A DNA stretch of 64,000 bases from Paraspadella gotoi. Taxonomy: Eukaryota > Chaetognatha. Below the pieces are notes generated by a model. That model was not told where the DNA came from. It ran no database searches and saw nothing but the letters and a program-made list of their open reading frames with translations. The position numbers and the translations under genes were made by a program. The number at the start of each line of letters is the position of its first letter. Positions within the stretch are counted from its first letter, which is position 1. The DNA lies in contig CM119268.1 of the NCBI GenBank assembly GCA_051294375.1, positions 8,241,008-8,305,007 on the forward strand, written 5' to 3'. This document shows positions 12,797 to 25,384 of the stretch, piece by piece.

Positions 12797-13635
12797 CCAG
12801 TTCGCGTCAAGTTTTGAGGCATTAGTTATTCAAGTCTCGTTCACTTTCTTCATTTCACCGTGAGACTATTTTTCTGCCACTTTCTTTCCTTCTCTTTTCT
12901 TTTCATTCCTTTTCTTTTACTGCATTTCTTTCATATATATTTTGTATTCCCTCTCTCCTGCATTCATCTATTTATATCTCCTTCCCTAATCAACTTTTTT
13001 CGTTTTTTCTAGTTCTTTTCCTTTCTCTTTCCTCCATCCATTTTTCCCTAATTCAGGTTTTTAACCTTTCCACTCTTCTATCAATTTTTCATGTTTCTCT
13101 CTTTATCCTTTGCGGCTTTCCCTTTCCTCTCCTTAATTTTCTTTCTTCCTCCATTCTCCTCTTTTTCTCTCCATTCATTTGTCTCCTCATCTTTTCTCCC
13201 TTTTCCCCCTCCATCAATTTTATTTTCTAACCCTTCCTCCCTTTCCTTTCCTTTCATTTTGTATTTTTTCCTCCATCTACTCTTTTTCTCCATCTATTTT
13301 TACTTTATATTTTATATTTTTACTCTATATTTTCCTTTATTTTCTATTCTTTCCTTTCTCCTATTTTTTCTTCTTCCTTTCTGTTTTCTCCTTTCCTCCC
13401 TTTCATCCATTTATCTTTTTCTTTTATTATTGCCTTTCCTCTATCTATTTTTCTCTTCTTCCTCGTTTTCTCCTTTCTCCCTTCCATCATTTTTCCTTCT
13501 ACTTTATTCTTTCCTTCCTCCTATTTTCTTTTCTTCCTCCGTTTTTCTCCTTTCCTCCTTCATCCATTTTTCTCTTTTCGAAATCACTTTGCGTCGGAAG
13601 ACTCGATGAAGGCGTGACTTTCCGCACCCTAGATC

Positions 13636-13696
13636 GCGACGACGACGACGACGACGACGACGACCGTCGACGGCGACATTAAATACGGCGACGATA

Positions 13697-13727
<31 letters not shown>
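13636..13727. repeat. (CGA)n microsatellite
   Basis: Two GAC/CGA runs around a short unique spacer. Confidence 0.93.
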
Positions 13728-16158
13728 TTAACAAGCCTCTCACGTCCCTGACCCAAAACCAAACGTTCCAGAGAGAAGTGAGGCGTGTAGCCGTCACCCG
13801 CACGCAAGAACACATTTAACCCGCACGCAAGCACACTCGCCCGTTCCTCATACTGACACTTTAGCTTTCCATAGGACTTTCACTTACTTAACATTTTTTT
13901 CTTTCTTTCCTTTTCCATTTTTTTAAGTCTCTTCCTCCATTAATACAAAAGTCTCAAGCATTAAATTCATTTCCAAATGAAAAAAAAAAATAAGAAGAAT
14001 CTCCCCCCCCCAAAAGAAAATGGCGCCGACGATCAAAATACTAAGAATTTAAACACGATTTTTGTTTTTTTTGTTTTCTTCTTTTGTTTTTCTGACAGTC
14101 GTTGACTATAAAACGGTTTGGCGTTCTCGGCCTGCGGCGAGACGGTGGGAAGTCGGCGACGTGATAGCATAAAATATTATGTTCTTCGAGTATATTTGAA
14201 AATATAAAACCTGAATTATTTTTTAGACTATTGAAAGCTCATATGAAAGAATAACAAAATGTCAAAAATACCGGTAAAATAAATGTAATAAATAAATGTA
14301 AATCATCAAATGAATTGAGATTTTTAAATACTGTCATTTATAACCTTTTTTTAAATTTTTTCTGTGTTTTCATGCTTCAAAAAAAAAGTTTCAAGACAAC
14401 TTGTACTTATCAGATATATCCTTTTTAAAAACGTCTTATAAACTCTTCTAAGGAATCGGACAATTGCCCCTTTAAATTCTATTTAATTTTAAACTAAAAA
14501 TCTCCTAAAATATAACGTGAAACAAAAGAATTTTGTGAAAAATGCCGAGAACAATGCGAGCGACACAAAAGAGCAATGAATAAATGATGAAAATATAAGA
14601 ATTTTAAAAAAAAAAGAACAAAAGGAATAATAAAAATAAAAAGGAAAGGAAAAACTGAACAACCGAAAAAAAAAAATAGGGCCGCTTCAAGGTTACGTCG
14701 ACGGGTCTCTCTTCTTTGTCGTCGTTCGTCGTCGTCATCGTCGTCGTTCGATTCGTCGTCATCTGTCGTCGTTATTCGTCGTCTCAGCCACAACTGCGTC
14801 TCAGTAAATCCTTCCTTTTTATTTCACTTCTCTTTCTTTTTTTAAGTCTCTTTTCTAAAGGCCGTCGGCGTCCCTTCCGCCATTTTTCTTCCTTCTTTCT
14901 TCCTCCTTTCACCATAATCTTTTCTTTTTGGTTTTTTCTTTCTTTCTTATTGGTTTGTTGTGTGTGTGTGTTTTCTCTATTTTGTTTTCGTGTGTGGAGG
15001 GAAGGGTAGGATTCTGCTTGCATATTCGTAGTTCTGCTTTAGTAATTTAAAAACAAAAATAATTAAATTTTGTCAAACAAAAGGGCCGAAAAAATCAATT
15101 ATTTTAAATTCTTTTCTAATCTTTTCCATTGAAATATTTTTTTTTTCATAATCGTTAATCTCTTCCCGATTTAATTTTTTGTATTCTTAATGTGGAGACC
15201 GAAAGTCCGTTCTTCGTGGTTTTCTGTTGTGGCGTGTTATTTTCTCTTGTGAGTTTTTCGGCATCGTTTTGGTGTGCTGCTGTTGTCTCTTCTCTGCTCC
15301 CTTCTTCTCTTCTCTCTCTCTCTCTCTCAGATCTCGTCTTCCCGCCTCGCCCTGGGGTGTTTTGTTGTTGTGGTTTGGTTTGGTATGTTTTGTCGGTTGT
15401 TGGTGTTGCGAGTGTATGTTGGTGGTCGGTTTTGATTTTGTCTCGTTTTGGGTGTTTGTGTGTGTCGGTTTGGTCGTTTTTGTGGTGGGTGGTTTGGTTT
15501 TGTTGTGTGGTTATTTGTGTGTGTTGTGATTGAGTCCTGTCGGTCTTTTTTGGGCTGTTGTCGTGTTGCGGTGTGTGCGGTGTTGGGTTTAGATCGGTGT
15601 TGCTTGTTTGTGTTGGTTGTTGTGGTGGGTGGTTTTGTGTGGTGTTCTTGTTGTTGTGTTGGGGTGTAGTTGTTGGTTTGTTGTGTCTTTTTGGTTTGGG
15701 GTGTCTGTCTTTCGTCTCGTTTGACTCATCTCGCTTCTGTCTTGTTGGCGCGTGTTTCTTGGGGTGGTCTCTCTCTCTCTCTTATGCTTTTTGTGTTTCT
15801 TTGTGGATTTTGCGCTGGTTGTTTTTTTTCGTTTGCTGCTGTGCTGCTCTCTCTCTCTGCGTCTTCTTTGTGTCTTTGCGATTGTTCGTGTGGTCGTATG
15901 TCGATGGCGTGTTTTCGCTCGCTTCTCTCTTCTCTCTCTTCGTGTCGGGTCTTCTCCTGGGTCTTCCTCTTCTTGTCTTAAGTTCCCCTCGTCACTTTGT
16001 TGGGGGTCCTTGATGGCGTGGGCGTGGTCGTCTCTCCTCCTTAAAAAGAAAAGGAAAATAAAATTGAACAACAAGAGAACAAAAAACCATTCAGTAATCT
16101 GGAAGTGGTGGATTGATCTATTCATACTCCTTCCGAGCGACGTTTTTTCCGCCGTCTC

Positions 16159-16196
<38 letters not shown>

Positions 16197-16449
16197 CTAT
16201 TCTCTCTCTCTTCTCCTCTCTCATCTCGTCCGCTCTACTATATTTTCGCCCCTTAAATGGACAGTGTAGTATGTCGTGTCGGAGGCCGTAAATGAGCGCC
16301 GGTCTTTCGTCTCCTGGCGGCAGATGGCGTACGGAAAACGTAAACAAACCGATGTAAAACAAAAGACTTTTAAGGATAAAAAAGGGCGGGCGGCCGAAAA
16401 CAAAGCCTCGACGACCGGCCGATTTCTTTTTTCTTCTTCTGAAACGATC

Positions 16450-17350
16450 CTCCTCCATCTCTAGAATCCCTTCCCATCTTCAAGATCGTCTCCGAGATTT
16501 GTCTCGGTAGATCGTCTCTCATCTTTAGATCGTCTCCATCTCTAGATCGTCTCCATCTCTAGATCGTCTCCTTACTCTAGTCGTCTCCATCGTCTAGATC
16601 GTCTCCATATCTAGATCCCGCTCCATCTCTAGATCGTCTCCAATCTTTAGATCGTCACTCCATCTCTAGATCGTCTCCTTCTCTCAAGATTCGTCCTCCA
16701 TCTCTAGAGTCCTCTTCCTATCTTCTAGATCGTCTCCAATGCTTGGATCGGTCATCCATCGCTTAGATCGTCATCCATCTCTAGTATCGTCTCCTTCTCA
16801 AGATCGTCTCCATCTCTAGTCGTCCTACATACTTCCATCTCTGATGATCGTTCTCCATTTGTTAAGATCGTCTCCATCTCCTGTGGGATCGTCTCCTATC
16901 TCCTGATGTCTGCCATCTGGTCCTAGGATCGTCTCCATCTCTAGTGCTCTCTTGATCGTCTTGCGTCTCAGATCTCTTGTATTGCCCCATCTTAGATCTG
17001 TCATTTCCACTTCTTTATCTCATCTGATGCGCGCGCATTCTCTAGATCTGTCCTTTTTTTTTTTCTCTCCTAGAAGGTCCCCTTGCATCTCTAGATGCAT
17101 CTCTTGATCGTCTCAATCTCTAGATGTCGTCGCTCTGCATCCTTGATCGTCTCTATCTCGCATCGTGTCAGTGAATCGTTCTCCACTCTAGACGTCTCCT
17201 CTCTAGATCCCATCTCTAGATCGTCTCCGTCTCATTGATCTCTCCATCTCTACAGTGCTCCGTCTCTTGATCTGTCAGTCAAATCTCTAGATCGACTCCA
17301 TTCACTCTAATCAGTTTATCTCATAGATCGTCTCCATCTCTAGATCTCAC
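16450..17350 (+). repeat. 17-bp minisatellite TCTAGATCGTCTCCATC, degraded copy
   Basis: Dozens of units with frequent insertions and deletions. The same array in the second duplication block (30164-30375) is clean, with only single-base substitutions. Confidence 0.9.
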
Positions 17351-18397
17351 GTCAAAGAATCTATCACTCCTCCGTCAGGTGACACAAACCCCCTTGCTTA
17401 TATACGTCTGATGTCTTTTTCAACTCTACGAAATCACTTCGCCATTTGCCTACCAGGCGCCCCTACAGATGGGCCTTCAGAGGCTAAAAAAGACTACAGA
17501 ATATACCATAATTTTCTATCATCCTCAAACCGAACCTTCTGCGAATAAACTTTTCTTTCGAACCTTTCAAGTCCTCCACGTTTCCCGTGACTACCGTGTG
17601 AATCACTTAGCTCATTCGCAGACTCCTTCACACAGTTATCTCACACATAGACTAAATAGCTCACTTTCGCGTCTCTGGGGTTTCTTCCGTTCACGTCCTC
17701 GCCTCGGCCCGCGATCCCCTCGCCCGTTCCCCGGTTCTCCCCTACCTTCCCTCTAGTCGTTCCTCTCGGCCCGTCCCCCTCTCGCGTTCGCGTCCACCGC
17801 ATTCCCACGGTTCCGATTCGCCCGCCCCCCCGGGACTGCCCCCCCTTGCGTGCGGCCATGTTCGTGTCCGCTCTGTGGTTGGCCCCATCACCCCCCCCCC
17901 GCCCTCGCGCCCCGCGCCCACTCCTCGCCCCCCCCCACTTCTGCATAGCCGTACCCTCCGTACCTCCATTTATCTGGTCTGTGCCGTTCTGTGTGCTGGT
18001 CTTCCCCCTCCGGATCCTGCCCCCCACCCAACTACTCTACTTCCCTTCGACCTCTCACTACGCCGCCCTTTCGGCCATTTTACCGATTCTCTCGCCCCTC
18101 CTTTCGTCTCACAACGCCCTCCCCCCTCTAACTTCCTTTCCCTGCAGATGGCTCCGTTTTCGTCTTTGTTGTTGTTGCGTCGTCGTCGTCATCTATCGTT
18201 TTTTTCCTGTCTTTTCGTGTTTATGTTTGAAAGAGTCGCTTGCTCTGCGACTTTTTCACGCTCTTACGGTGACTAGGCATATTTCATCGTGATATCAGAC
18301 GGGTCGACAAGTGCGGGGTGAAGAAAAATAAAAATTCTCTTCGTCAAATGACAACATCATCATCAATCATCANNNNNNNNNNNNNNNNNNNNNNNNN

Positions 18398-18948
18398 AAT
18401 TGTGTAATTAATTAATTTATCAACAAAAAATTTCTATAGCAAAACTTAAATATAAACTTGACTTTTATACAATACCATATAAATATATTATAATATATAT
18501 AATTATATAATTATCTTGTAAGAGTGATGGAGGCCTTAAACCACCAAAGCCTGTCCAAAGTCAGGGGCAAGATAGCTTATTTATTAAATGAATGGATAAT
18601 TTTTATTTTGGTTGTACCAATTTCATAATATAAATCATAATATAATTGTAATATAATTATGCTAATGATCAAATTTTTCTAAACGTCAGCTCGAAAACTG
18701 ACACTACCGAGAATCTAACTCGCAACCCGAGGATTCAAACTTCAAAGGTCGAACGTATCGTTTTTCACTTGACAATTCTGAGAAAAACACTTTCACTCTT
18801 CAAGGTTTGTCATGTTTTTTTCTCCAAATCTTGAAATAATTCAAGCGCGAGGACACATGAGATTTTTTGCCTTTTTCTTTTCAAGAGATCGTCAAAAGTC
18901 AACAGAAGAGCCTTAGAATTCAGAGAACATATAACAAGTAAAATTCTC
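18398..18948 (+). repeat. Duplicated block D1', second copy
   Basis: It lies between two 25-N gaps. Differences from the copy at 12208-12690 are mostly short indels plus the extra segment containing GATGGAGGCCTTAAACCACC. Confidence 0.9.
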
Positions 18949-20419
18949 NNNNNNNNNNNNNNNNNNNNNNNNNCAATTGCACCAAAACTTGACGCGTCAG
19001 TACTATCGCTATTAACGTTATCCAGTCACAGTTAACCCACAGACATTATTCATTAGAGAAGCATATTGTTGGAGCTCCACGCCTCATACAGAAATAAAAT
19101 ATCCTTCACAAAACGGCTGGTAAAACTCCAATTTTAATGACGGCTTTAACCGCCAATGATTATAATCATAGAGTATAAGTAACTATTTCAGGCTGGTTAT
19201 GTCCGATATTCATCCATGATAAAATATTAATGTTCAACTTAATATTTGTTTTTTTTCTTTACAGGGGAGGCAAACCTTAATCCTCTGGGGCCGGAGAGAG
19301 CCCAGCGCTACCATATCAAGACCTCTTCGGCCGGGACGAAGTGGGGCTCTGGTGTAGTGGTGCGGAAGAAGTGGGGCTCGTGCTGGAAGCAGAGAGACCG
19401 AAATCGATGACGCTGAGACGGCTGGGGGAATAGGCGCGGAGTTCGACAAATCCTTCACGTGAGTTGATGTTGCTGTATAACGTAGGTCGGTTGGAGAGAG
19501 GGAGATGAGATTATTTAGGGATTAGGCGAGGAATTTGGATAGAAGGATAAATTATGATAGAAGGGCAATTTTAGGTAGTAAATTATTCGATTATTTGTTT
19601 TTGATTTTCTTCATCTTTATGGGGATTGTAATAAGGTTATTTGATTGTATTTATAATTATATACAATGTAAATTTGGGTATAAATTACCGTTTTAAAGAT
19701 CACAAATTTATTTGCAAAATTTGTTTGTTTTTTTTCCAACTTTTTGTATAAAATTTAACCACAGTAAAAATCTAACCTAGGCTTTATTTTCCTTTTCCCT
19801 TCCCTTTTTTTATCAAATGTTTCTTTCCCCTTCTCCCTTGTTTCACTTCCCCTTTCCCCTTTTCCCAATTCCCCCTTTCCCCTTTCCCTTCCCTCTCCTC
19901 CCCGTTAGCCTTCCCCGCTCTTTCACGTTCCCCATCCCATCTCACTCTTCCGCCTTCCTATTATCCTTTCCCCTTTCCCTTTTCCCTTTCTCCTTTCCCC
20001 TTTCCCATTTCCCCCCTTTCCCTTTTCCCCTTTCGCCTTCCTTTCCTTTCCCCAATCCCTTCCTGCTTCCTTCCCCTTTTCTTTCTCTTTCCATCCCCTG
20101 CCCTTTCCCCTTTCCAATTCCCCTTCCCTTTCCCATACCCTCTTCCCTCTTCCCCTTTCCCCTTTCCTGCCCCCTTGTCCCTTTCCATTTCCCTTTCCCT
20201 TCCCCTTTCCCCTTTCTCATTCTCCTTTCGCGCAATCCCTTCCCCATTACCCCCTTGTCCCCCCCTTTTTCCCCCTTCCCCAATTTACTCTTTTCCCTCA
20301 GGTGTTCCCTCTTCAAGAGCGAAAACGAAGCGAATGGGGATCATCGTTCGAAAACAAAGAATCGGGAGAAAATAACTTTACGAAAAAGGAGCAGATGTTG
20401 TCATGGCTAAGATCGTCAA

Positions 20420-21185
20420 GCACAATGATTTGCTGAAATGAAGAGACTGGAACATGGCGAGGGAGGATGGAGGTTAGCTTGATTGCTGAATCGAAGAGAC
20501 TCGGGAACATGCGAGGGATGGTTTTGAGGTTATGCTGATTGTCTGATGAAGCAGACTGGGAACATGTGTGCGAGGCGAGGAGGTGAGGGTTTAGCTGATT
20601 GGCTGAATGAAGAGACTGGGAACATGGCGAGGGAGGGATTGAGGTTAGCTGATTGGCTGAATGAAGAGACTGGAAACTGGCGAGGGGAGGGGTTTGAGGT
20701 TAGCTGATTGACTGAATGAAGAGACTGGGAACATGGCGAGGAAGGGGTTGAGGGTAAGCTTGATGGCTGAATGAAGTAGACGTGGGACATGGCGAGGACG
20801 GATTGAGGTTAGCTTGATTTGCTGAATTGAAGAAGACTGGGACATGGCGAGGGGGGATTGAGGTTAGCCTGATTGGCTGATAATGAAAGAAGACTCGCGG
20901 AACATGGCGAGGGAGGGGTTTGAAGGGTTAGCTGATGGCGTTGAATGAAGGACTGGAACATGGCGAAGGGAGGGGATTTGGAGGTTAGCGTGATTGGCTG
21001 GAATAAGAGACTGGGAACATGGCGAGGGAGGTGGTTGAGGTAGCTGATTGGTCTGAAATGAAGAGACTGGGAAACAATGGCGAGGGAGGGGTTTGAGTAA
21101 GTCTGATTGGCTGAATGAAGAGACTGGGAACATGGCGAGCGGAGGGGGTTGATCGTTAGCCGGATTGGCGAGAAGAGTATTGGTC
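20420..21185 (+). repeat. About 55-bp minisatellite, about 13-14 copies, indel-rich
   Basis: Unit words are GAGGTTAGCTGATTGGCTGA, ATGAAGAGACTGGGAACATG and GCGAGGGAGGGGTTT. Copies differ mainly by small indels, as in the 71-bp array. Confidence 0.9.
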
Positions 21186-22627
21186 AACAATGTGCGAAGA
21201 GAAAGAGGGAAGTTTTAATTTTTGGTTGGTAAATAAGTAAGACTTTAGGACTCCTGATTATCTGTAGATCTGGTTAAAAAAACCAAAATACAATACTATA
21301 AATTTACATTGAAATAAATAGAGCGGGCTTTTGCCATCAAAAATAAAAAAGCTCTTGCCATCCCACTTCCTCCTAACCGCGTTCCACCCCTTCCACTCTT
21401 CCCCCCTTCCCCTTCCACATTCCTTCGCCCCTTTCCAGCCTCTTCCCCTTCCACCCTTCCACTCCACTCCTTCCCTCCTTCTACTCTTTCCCCTCCAACT
21501 CGTACCCCTTCCACTACCAATGTCTTTTCCCCTTCCTATCTCCTTCCCTTCCCTCTTCCACTCCCTTCCCCTTTCCAACTCCTTCCCCTTTCCATCCCTT
21601 CCCTCCTATGACCACTCCTCTTCTCCTCCACGGTCCTTCCCCCTTCCACTTTCCTTCCCCCGCCTTTCCGCCCCCTTACCCGCATTGTCCACTTCACTTC
21701 CCCTCCAGAACCCTCGTGGTGGGCTGCAAAAAAGCTCCTCAGCTCCGACTCTACTCCCTCCTTCGCCTCTGCGTGCTCTACCACGAAAGCAAGATGTCGT
21801 ACGGATCGACGAAACGAATCGAGTGAGCCGTCGTGGAGACGACGACGTCGGATGCTGGAATCGTTCTTTGTCTGACTGGAGTGGAGGATCGATTGGCAGG
21901 AAAGACGTGACGGGTCACGTTGGGAGAAGATGAGAAACGCGGGGCGTTCAAGATTGGATGTTGACGGGTGAGGCTGGGGGGCGCGTTTGGCGGGGGGGGA
22001 CGGGATTGGGGTGGATCGAGATGAGCACTAGGAAATGACCAGAGACGAATAGTATATAATTGGAAAACATTAGTTGAAATATTTTTACTTCATTTGATAG
22101 GGAAAGCCCAGGTACTCTGGGAGTGAATAAACGAGGCTGTTGAAGAAGCTTAATTGAAAGCTTGACAGGAGTACCTGCTATGTCATTTATTCTTGGTAAG
22201 AGTTGATGGAGGCCTTAAACAGCAAAAGCATGTTCAAAAGTCAGGGCACACATAAGCTTATTTATTAATTGAATTGGATAATTTTGTATTGTCTTTGATA
22301 ATATATATTGTATTGTATGTTTATATTGTATAGGTATTGTATTAATACCATTTCATATATTCCTCTCTAACTGTTAACACCTCTATAACTGTCTCTCTCC
22401 TCTGTCACTCTTTTCTCTCTGTCCACATCTCTCTTCTCTCTCTTCTCTCTCTCTCCAGACGACAATACTTGAAACGCGTGTCGGCGAGGCGTGTACGAAG
22501 AGGGGCAGCGACCACTCGCATCGCCAAGAGTTCTCGTCTCGTTGCTTCAACGCAACAAAGATTTGCGCCTTCAAGAGATCATTCAAAGATCTGAGGCGAA
22601 GAAGGAAATGTGAAGCGGTTCTCTGAC

Positions 22628-22632
22628 TTGGT

Positions 22633-22664
<32 letters not shown>

Positions 22665-22815
22665 GAGAGAGAAGTAGAGAGAGAGAGAGAGAAGAGAGAG
22701 AGGTGAGAGAGAGAGAGAGAGAGAGAGATGAGAGAAGAAGAGAGAGAGGGTGAAGTAAGAGAGAGGGTGAAGTAGAGTAGAGGGTGAGAGAGGAGAGAGA
22801 GAGAGAGAGAGAGAT
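22628..22815. repeat. Interrupted (GA)n
   Basis: GA dinucleotides broken by TAG and GTGA words. Confidence 0.93.
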
Positions 22816-25215
22816 GTATTGTAATGGATCCTTATTCCCGACCTATAACAACTCCGCTCCACCATTAAAGGAACAATTGCGCATTCTAAATACATGTTGA
22901 AGAGGAAGAATCGCTCGAACGTCCTCCTTTCCATCTGTCGGGAGGCTGAGTTCCAATTCGGCGTGCCTCGGCCATTCCCTGCACCGGCAGTCTGTCTGAT
23001 CTGCGGTTCGCTCGCCGACGCAGAAGGGCGCACGCGGTCACGTGGCATCATCAGTCAAGGCCCCATACGTCCAGAGAAGAAGGACTTGCGCCATCGGGGA
23101 TGAGAGGCAACGAACGTGTTCCATGATTCATTGAAATTGAATTTGATTTGATTGATTTGATTTTGTTTATCGATTTGTTGATTTTTGTTTAGATTATTTG
23201 TTTAGTTTGTTCATTTTGGTTTATTTGATTTAATGGCCACTGTCTTTTATTGTATGGTATTAAATCTTGAGATTTAATTTATTATTAATTGATGAATCTT
23301 TTGGGTAGAAGTTGATTTTTCATTTATGCTAATTTAATTATCTTATATCGATGAGAAAATTTTTATTGTCATAGCAATACATGATACAGTAAACATACAT
23401 TCAGCTAACGAATGAAACACACAAAAAACAGAATTAAAAGACGTTAACTGGAAGGACAATACTTAAGCTACGAGATTATTATGTATATTTATCCATAGAG
23501 CACATAAGGACAAACGTGTTATTTTTTGTCAATAGTTAAAACGGTTTCATGTAAATTCGTAGTCATAAGACGTAATTTTGAAAAATATTATAAATGTCAG
23601 GGAAACCAAAAAATTCTACTAAGGTTTCTGGAATGCCTTTCCATTCGATGCAGACAAAAGATCTTACGAATTCACAATGTATTTAATGGCTGAGAGTTTA
23701 GTTTGGTACATATCTTTAGAGACAAAATGTCTTTAACTCACAGCCATATAAGTTTGTGCAGACAGCTTTTTTGTCCGGTTGATTTTTTCCTTCTGTTTTT
23801 TGTTTGTATCGAACAATTTGGTCCGATTAATTAATGAATTTAATAAAACGATCGTTCGATGATTAATTCCCTAAATCAAAAAGTTTGATACCGCACCTGT
23901 ATCACCACTGCCATTTCTCCCTTTAAATTAATCCCCTGCCATTTATTGATCCACTGCCCCTTTTCTCCAGGGCTGCCAGACGTTGGAATCGGGTTCGTGG
24001 GCAAGGAAGGGAAAGCAAGCATCGATGGGAGCAAGATTTCTCAATCACCAAAATTTACTCTAAACTTCGGAGTCATTCTTCTCTCTTGTGGGCAATGGGA
24101 GTAATGGCTTACAAGCGGGTCCGCCCAATCTCGCTGCAGTTCATTCATTCGACAGAGGTCACTGGGCGAGTCGGGTGAAAATCAATTTGTGAAGGCTGGT
24201 GAGAATTTGAGATTAACTGTTAAGTGATCAAATAGCTAAGATGCGCGTTTAAAAAAGAAAAAAATAAAATAAAGAAAGAAAAATAAAAATTTAATAAAAA
24301 TAAAATTACCTCAGCATCTCGAAATATCAAATACAACGAAATAATATAGAAAAAATATTATATATATTTTGTTTAATCCAATCTTTGGTTATAAATCGTG
24401 CAGGCCATTGTCCTGATTGTTATCATAATGATAGGAGTGCAAAAGTCAGTCAAAAGCATTTTTCGAAGCCAGAGAATGTCCGCTGCGATTAAAATGTCTA
24501 AAATTGATTTCTAGTAAGCGAACAGAAGAAACATATCACTCTGAACTCCTTTTAAAACACCTTTTTGTCTTTTCTAACTCTCAAGTCGCCCCCCCCCGCC
24601 CTCTTGCATCACCGAAACTAATTCCAATCACACCTTTCTAAATCACGCCACGGTCTGGTGATCGGACAATGACATCCAAGTTGGGATTCTCCTGCCACCG
24701 TTCTACCACACTTTCCCTGTCCAATTGCCAGTTCTTTCCCTCTTTCCTAATGGTCGGGGTATTCAACGACTTTCTTCACATCATACTCCCGTTCCCCCTC
24801 GGCTCATCAAGTGAACACAGACGCACGCCTCAAGATGGCCGCAAGCCGTATTATCCAGAGCTGTACAAGTGTGGAGTGTGGAAGAGGGGAGGAAAGATGA
24901 GGACTAGGATAGGAAAGGAAAGGAAGGAAAGAAGAAAAGAAATGAAAAGGAGAAAGGAGGCAGGGGGGGAAAAAGAATGGTAGTTGACTGTGAAAGTGGC
25001 GCGTTTAATCTTTTTTAAGCACGTGTATTTGGTCCTAAAATAAACTCTTTTTTTTCACCTTTCTAAAAATTAATCGTTTTTCCAAACTAAATTTCGTCAA
25101 CGAAATTAGGTAGGGACTAGGGAGAAATTAATTATTTGATAGTACCTTTAGTTTACATAAGTGTAAAATAGAGTCTGAATGAATTCCTCTGCTTTATTCC
25201 ATTTGCTACAATCAG

Positions 25216-25384
25216 GAAAAACTTACCAAAGCGCCTCGCGGTCCTTACCTTCCAGAAAATTTCCTCATGCTGGATGCTTCTCTCGCGTCTGCGAAGCTAG
25301 CGGTCATTATGTTCGGTGATGTTACGCCATTTGGGGTCGGGCCCGGATTCCTTCCAGGGCGGATACAATTCCCTCGAGTATCAG
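25216..25384 (+). CDS. Candidate internal exon, unknown product
   Basis: The segment begins after a pyrimidine-rich run ending CTACAATCAG and ends at TATCAG|GTGAGT, a near-consensus donor. It is open for 56 codons plus one base (phase 0 in, phase 1 out). The peptide starts EKLTKAPRGPYLPENFLMLD and includes VIMFGDVTPFGVGPGFLPG. It is not low complexity but matches nothing I know. The minus strand also carries a good donor inside it (GGAAG|GTAAGG near 25250), so strand is uncertain, and it may be part of an old mobile element in the 7.4-kb unique block between the two duplicated tracts. Confidence 0.25.

Larger units (their letters stand above)
12818..18331 (+). repeat. Duplicated block D2, first copy (error-rich)
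   Basis: Begins GGCATTAGTTATTCAAGTCT and ends near CGGGTCGACAAGTGCGGGGTG. It is colinear with 26332-30979 through a pyrimidine tract, an AT-rich part, CGT repeats, a CT region, a CpG-rich patch (about 16240-16400), the 17-bp array and a final CpG-rich patch. The CT region of the other copy is here replaced by an almost A-free GT-rich stretch (about 15200-16010). Confidence 0.85.

Noticed and set aside
19265-19458. Textbook acceptor/donor pair as a coding exon
   Set aside because: All three frames contain stops; it could only be a non-coding or error-shifted exon.
23958-24180. Plus-strand frame AARRWNRVRGQGRESKHRWE resembling an anoctamin word
   Set aside because: Only a short W-E-x-D likeness; the continuation does not match the family and no donor is present.
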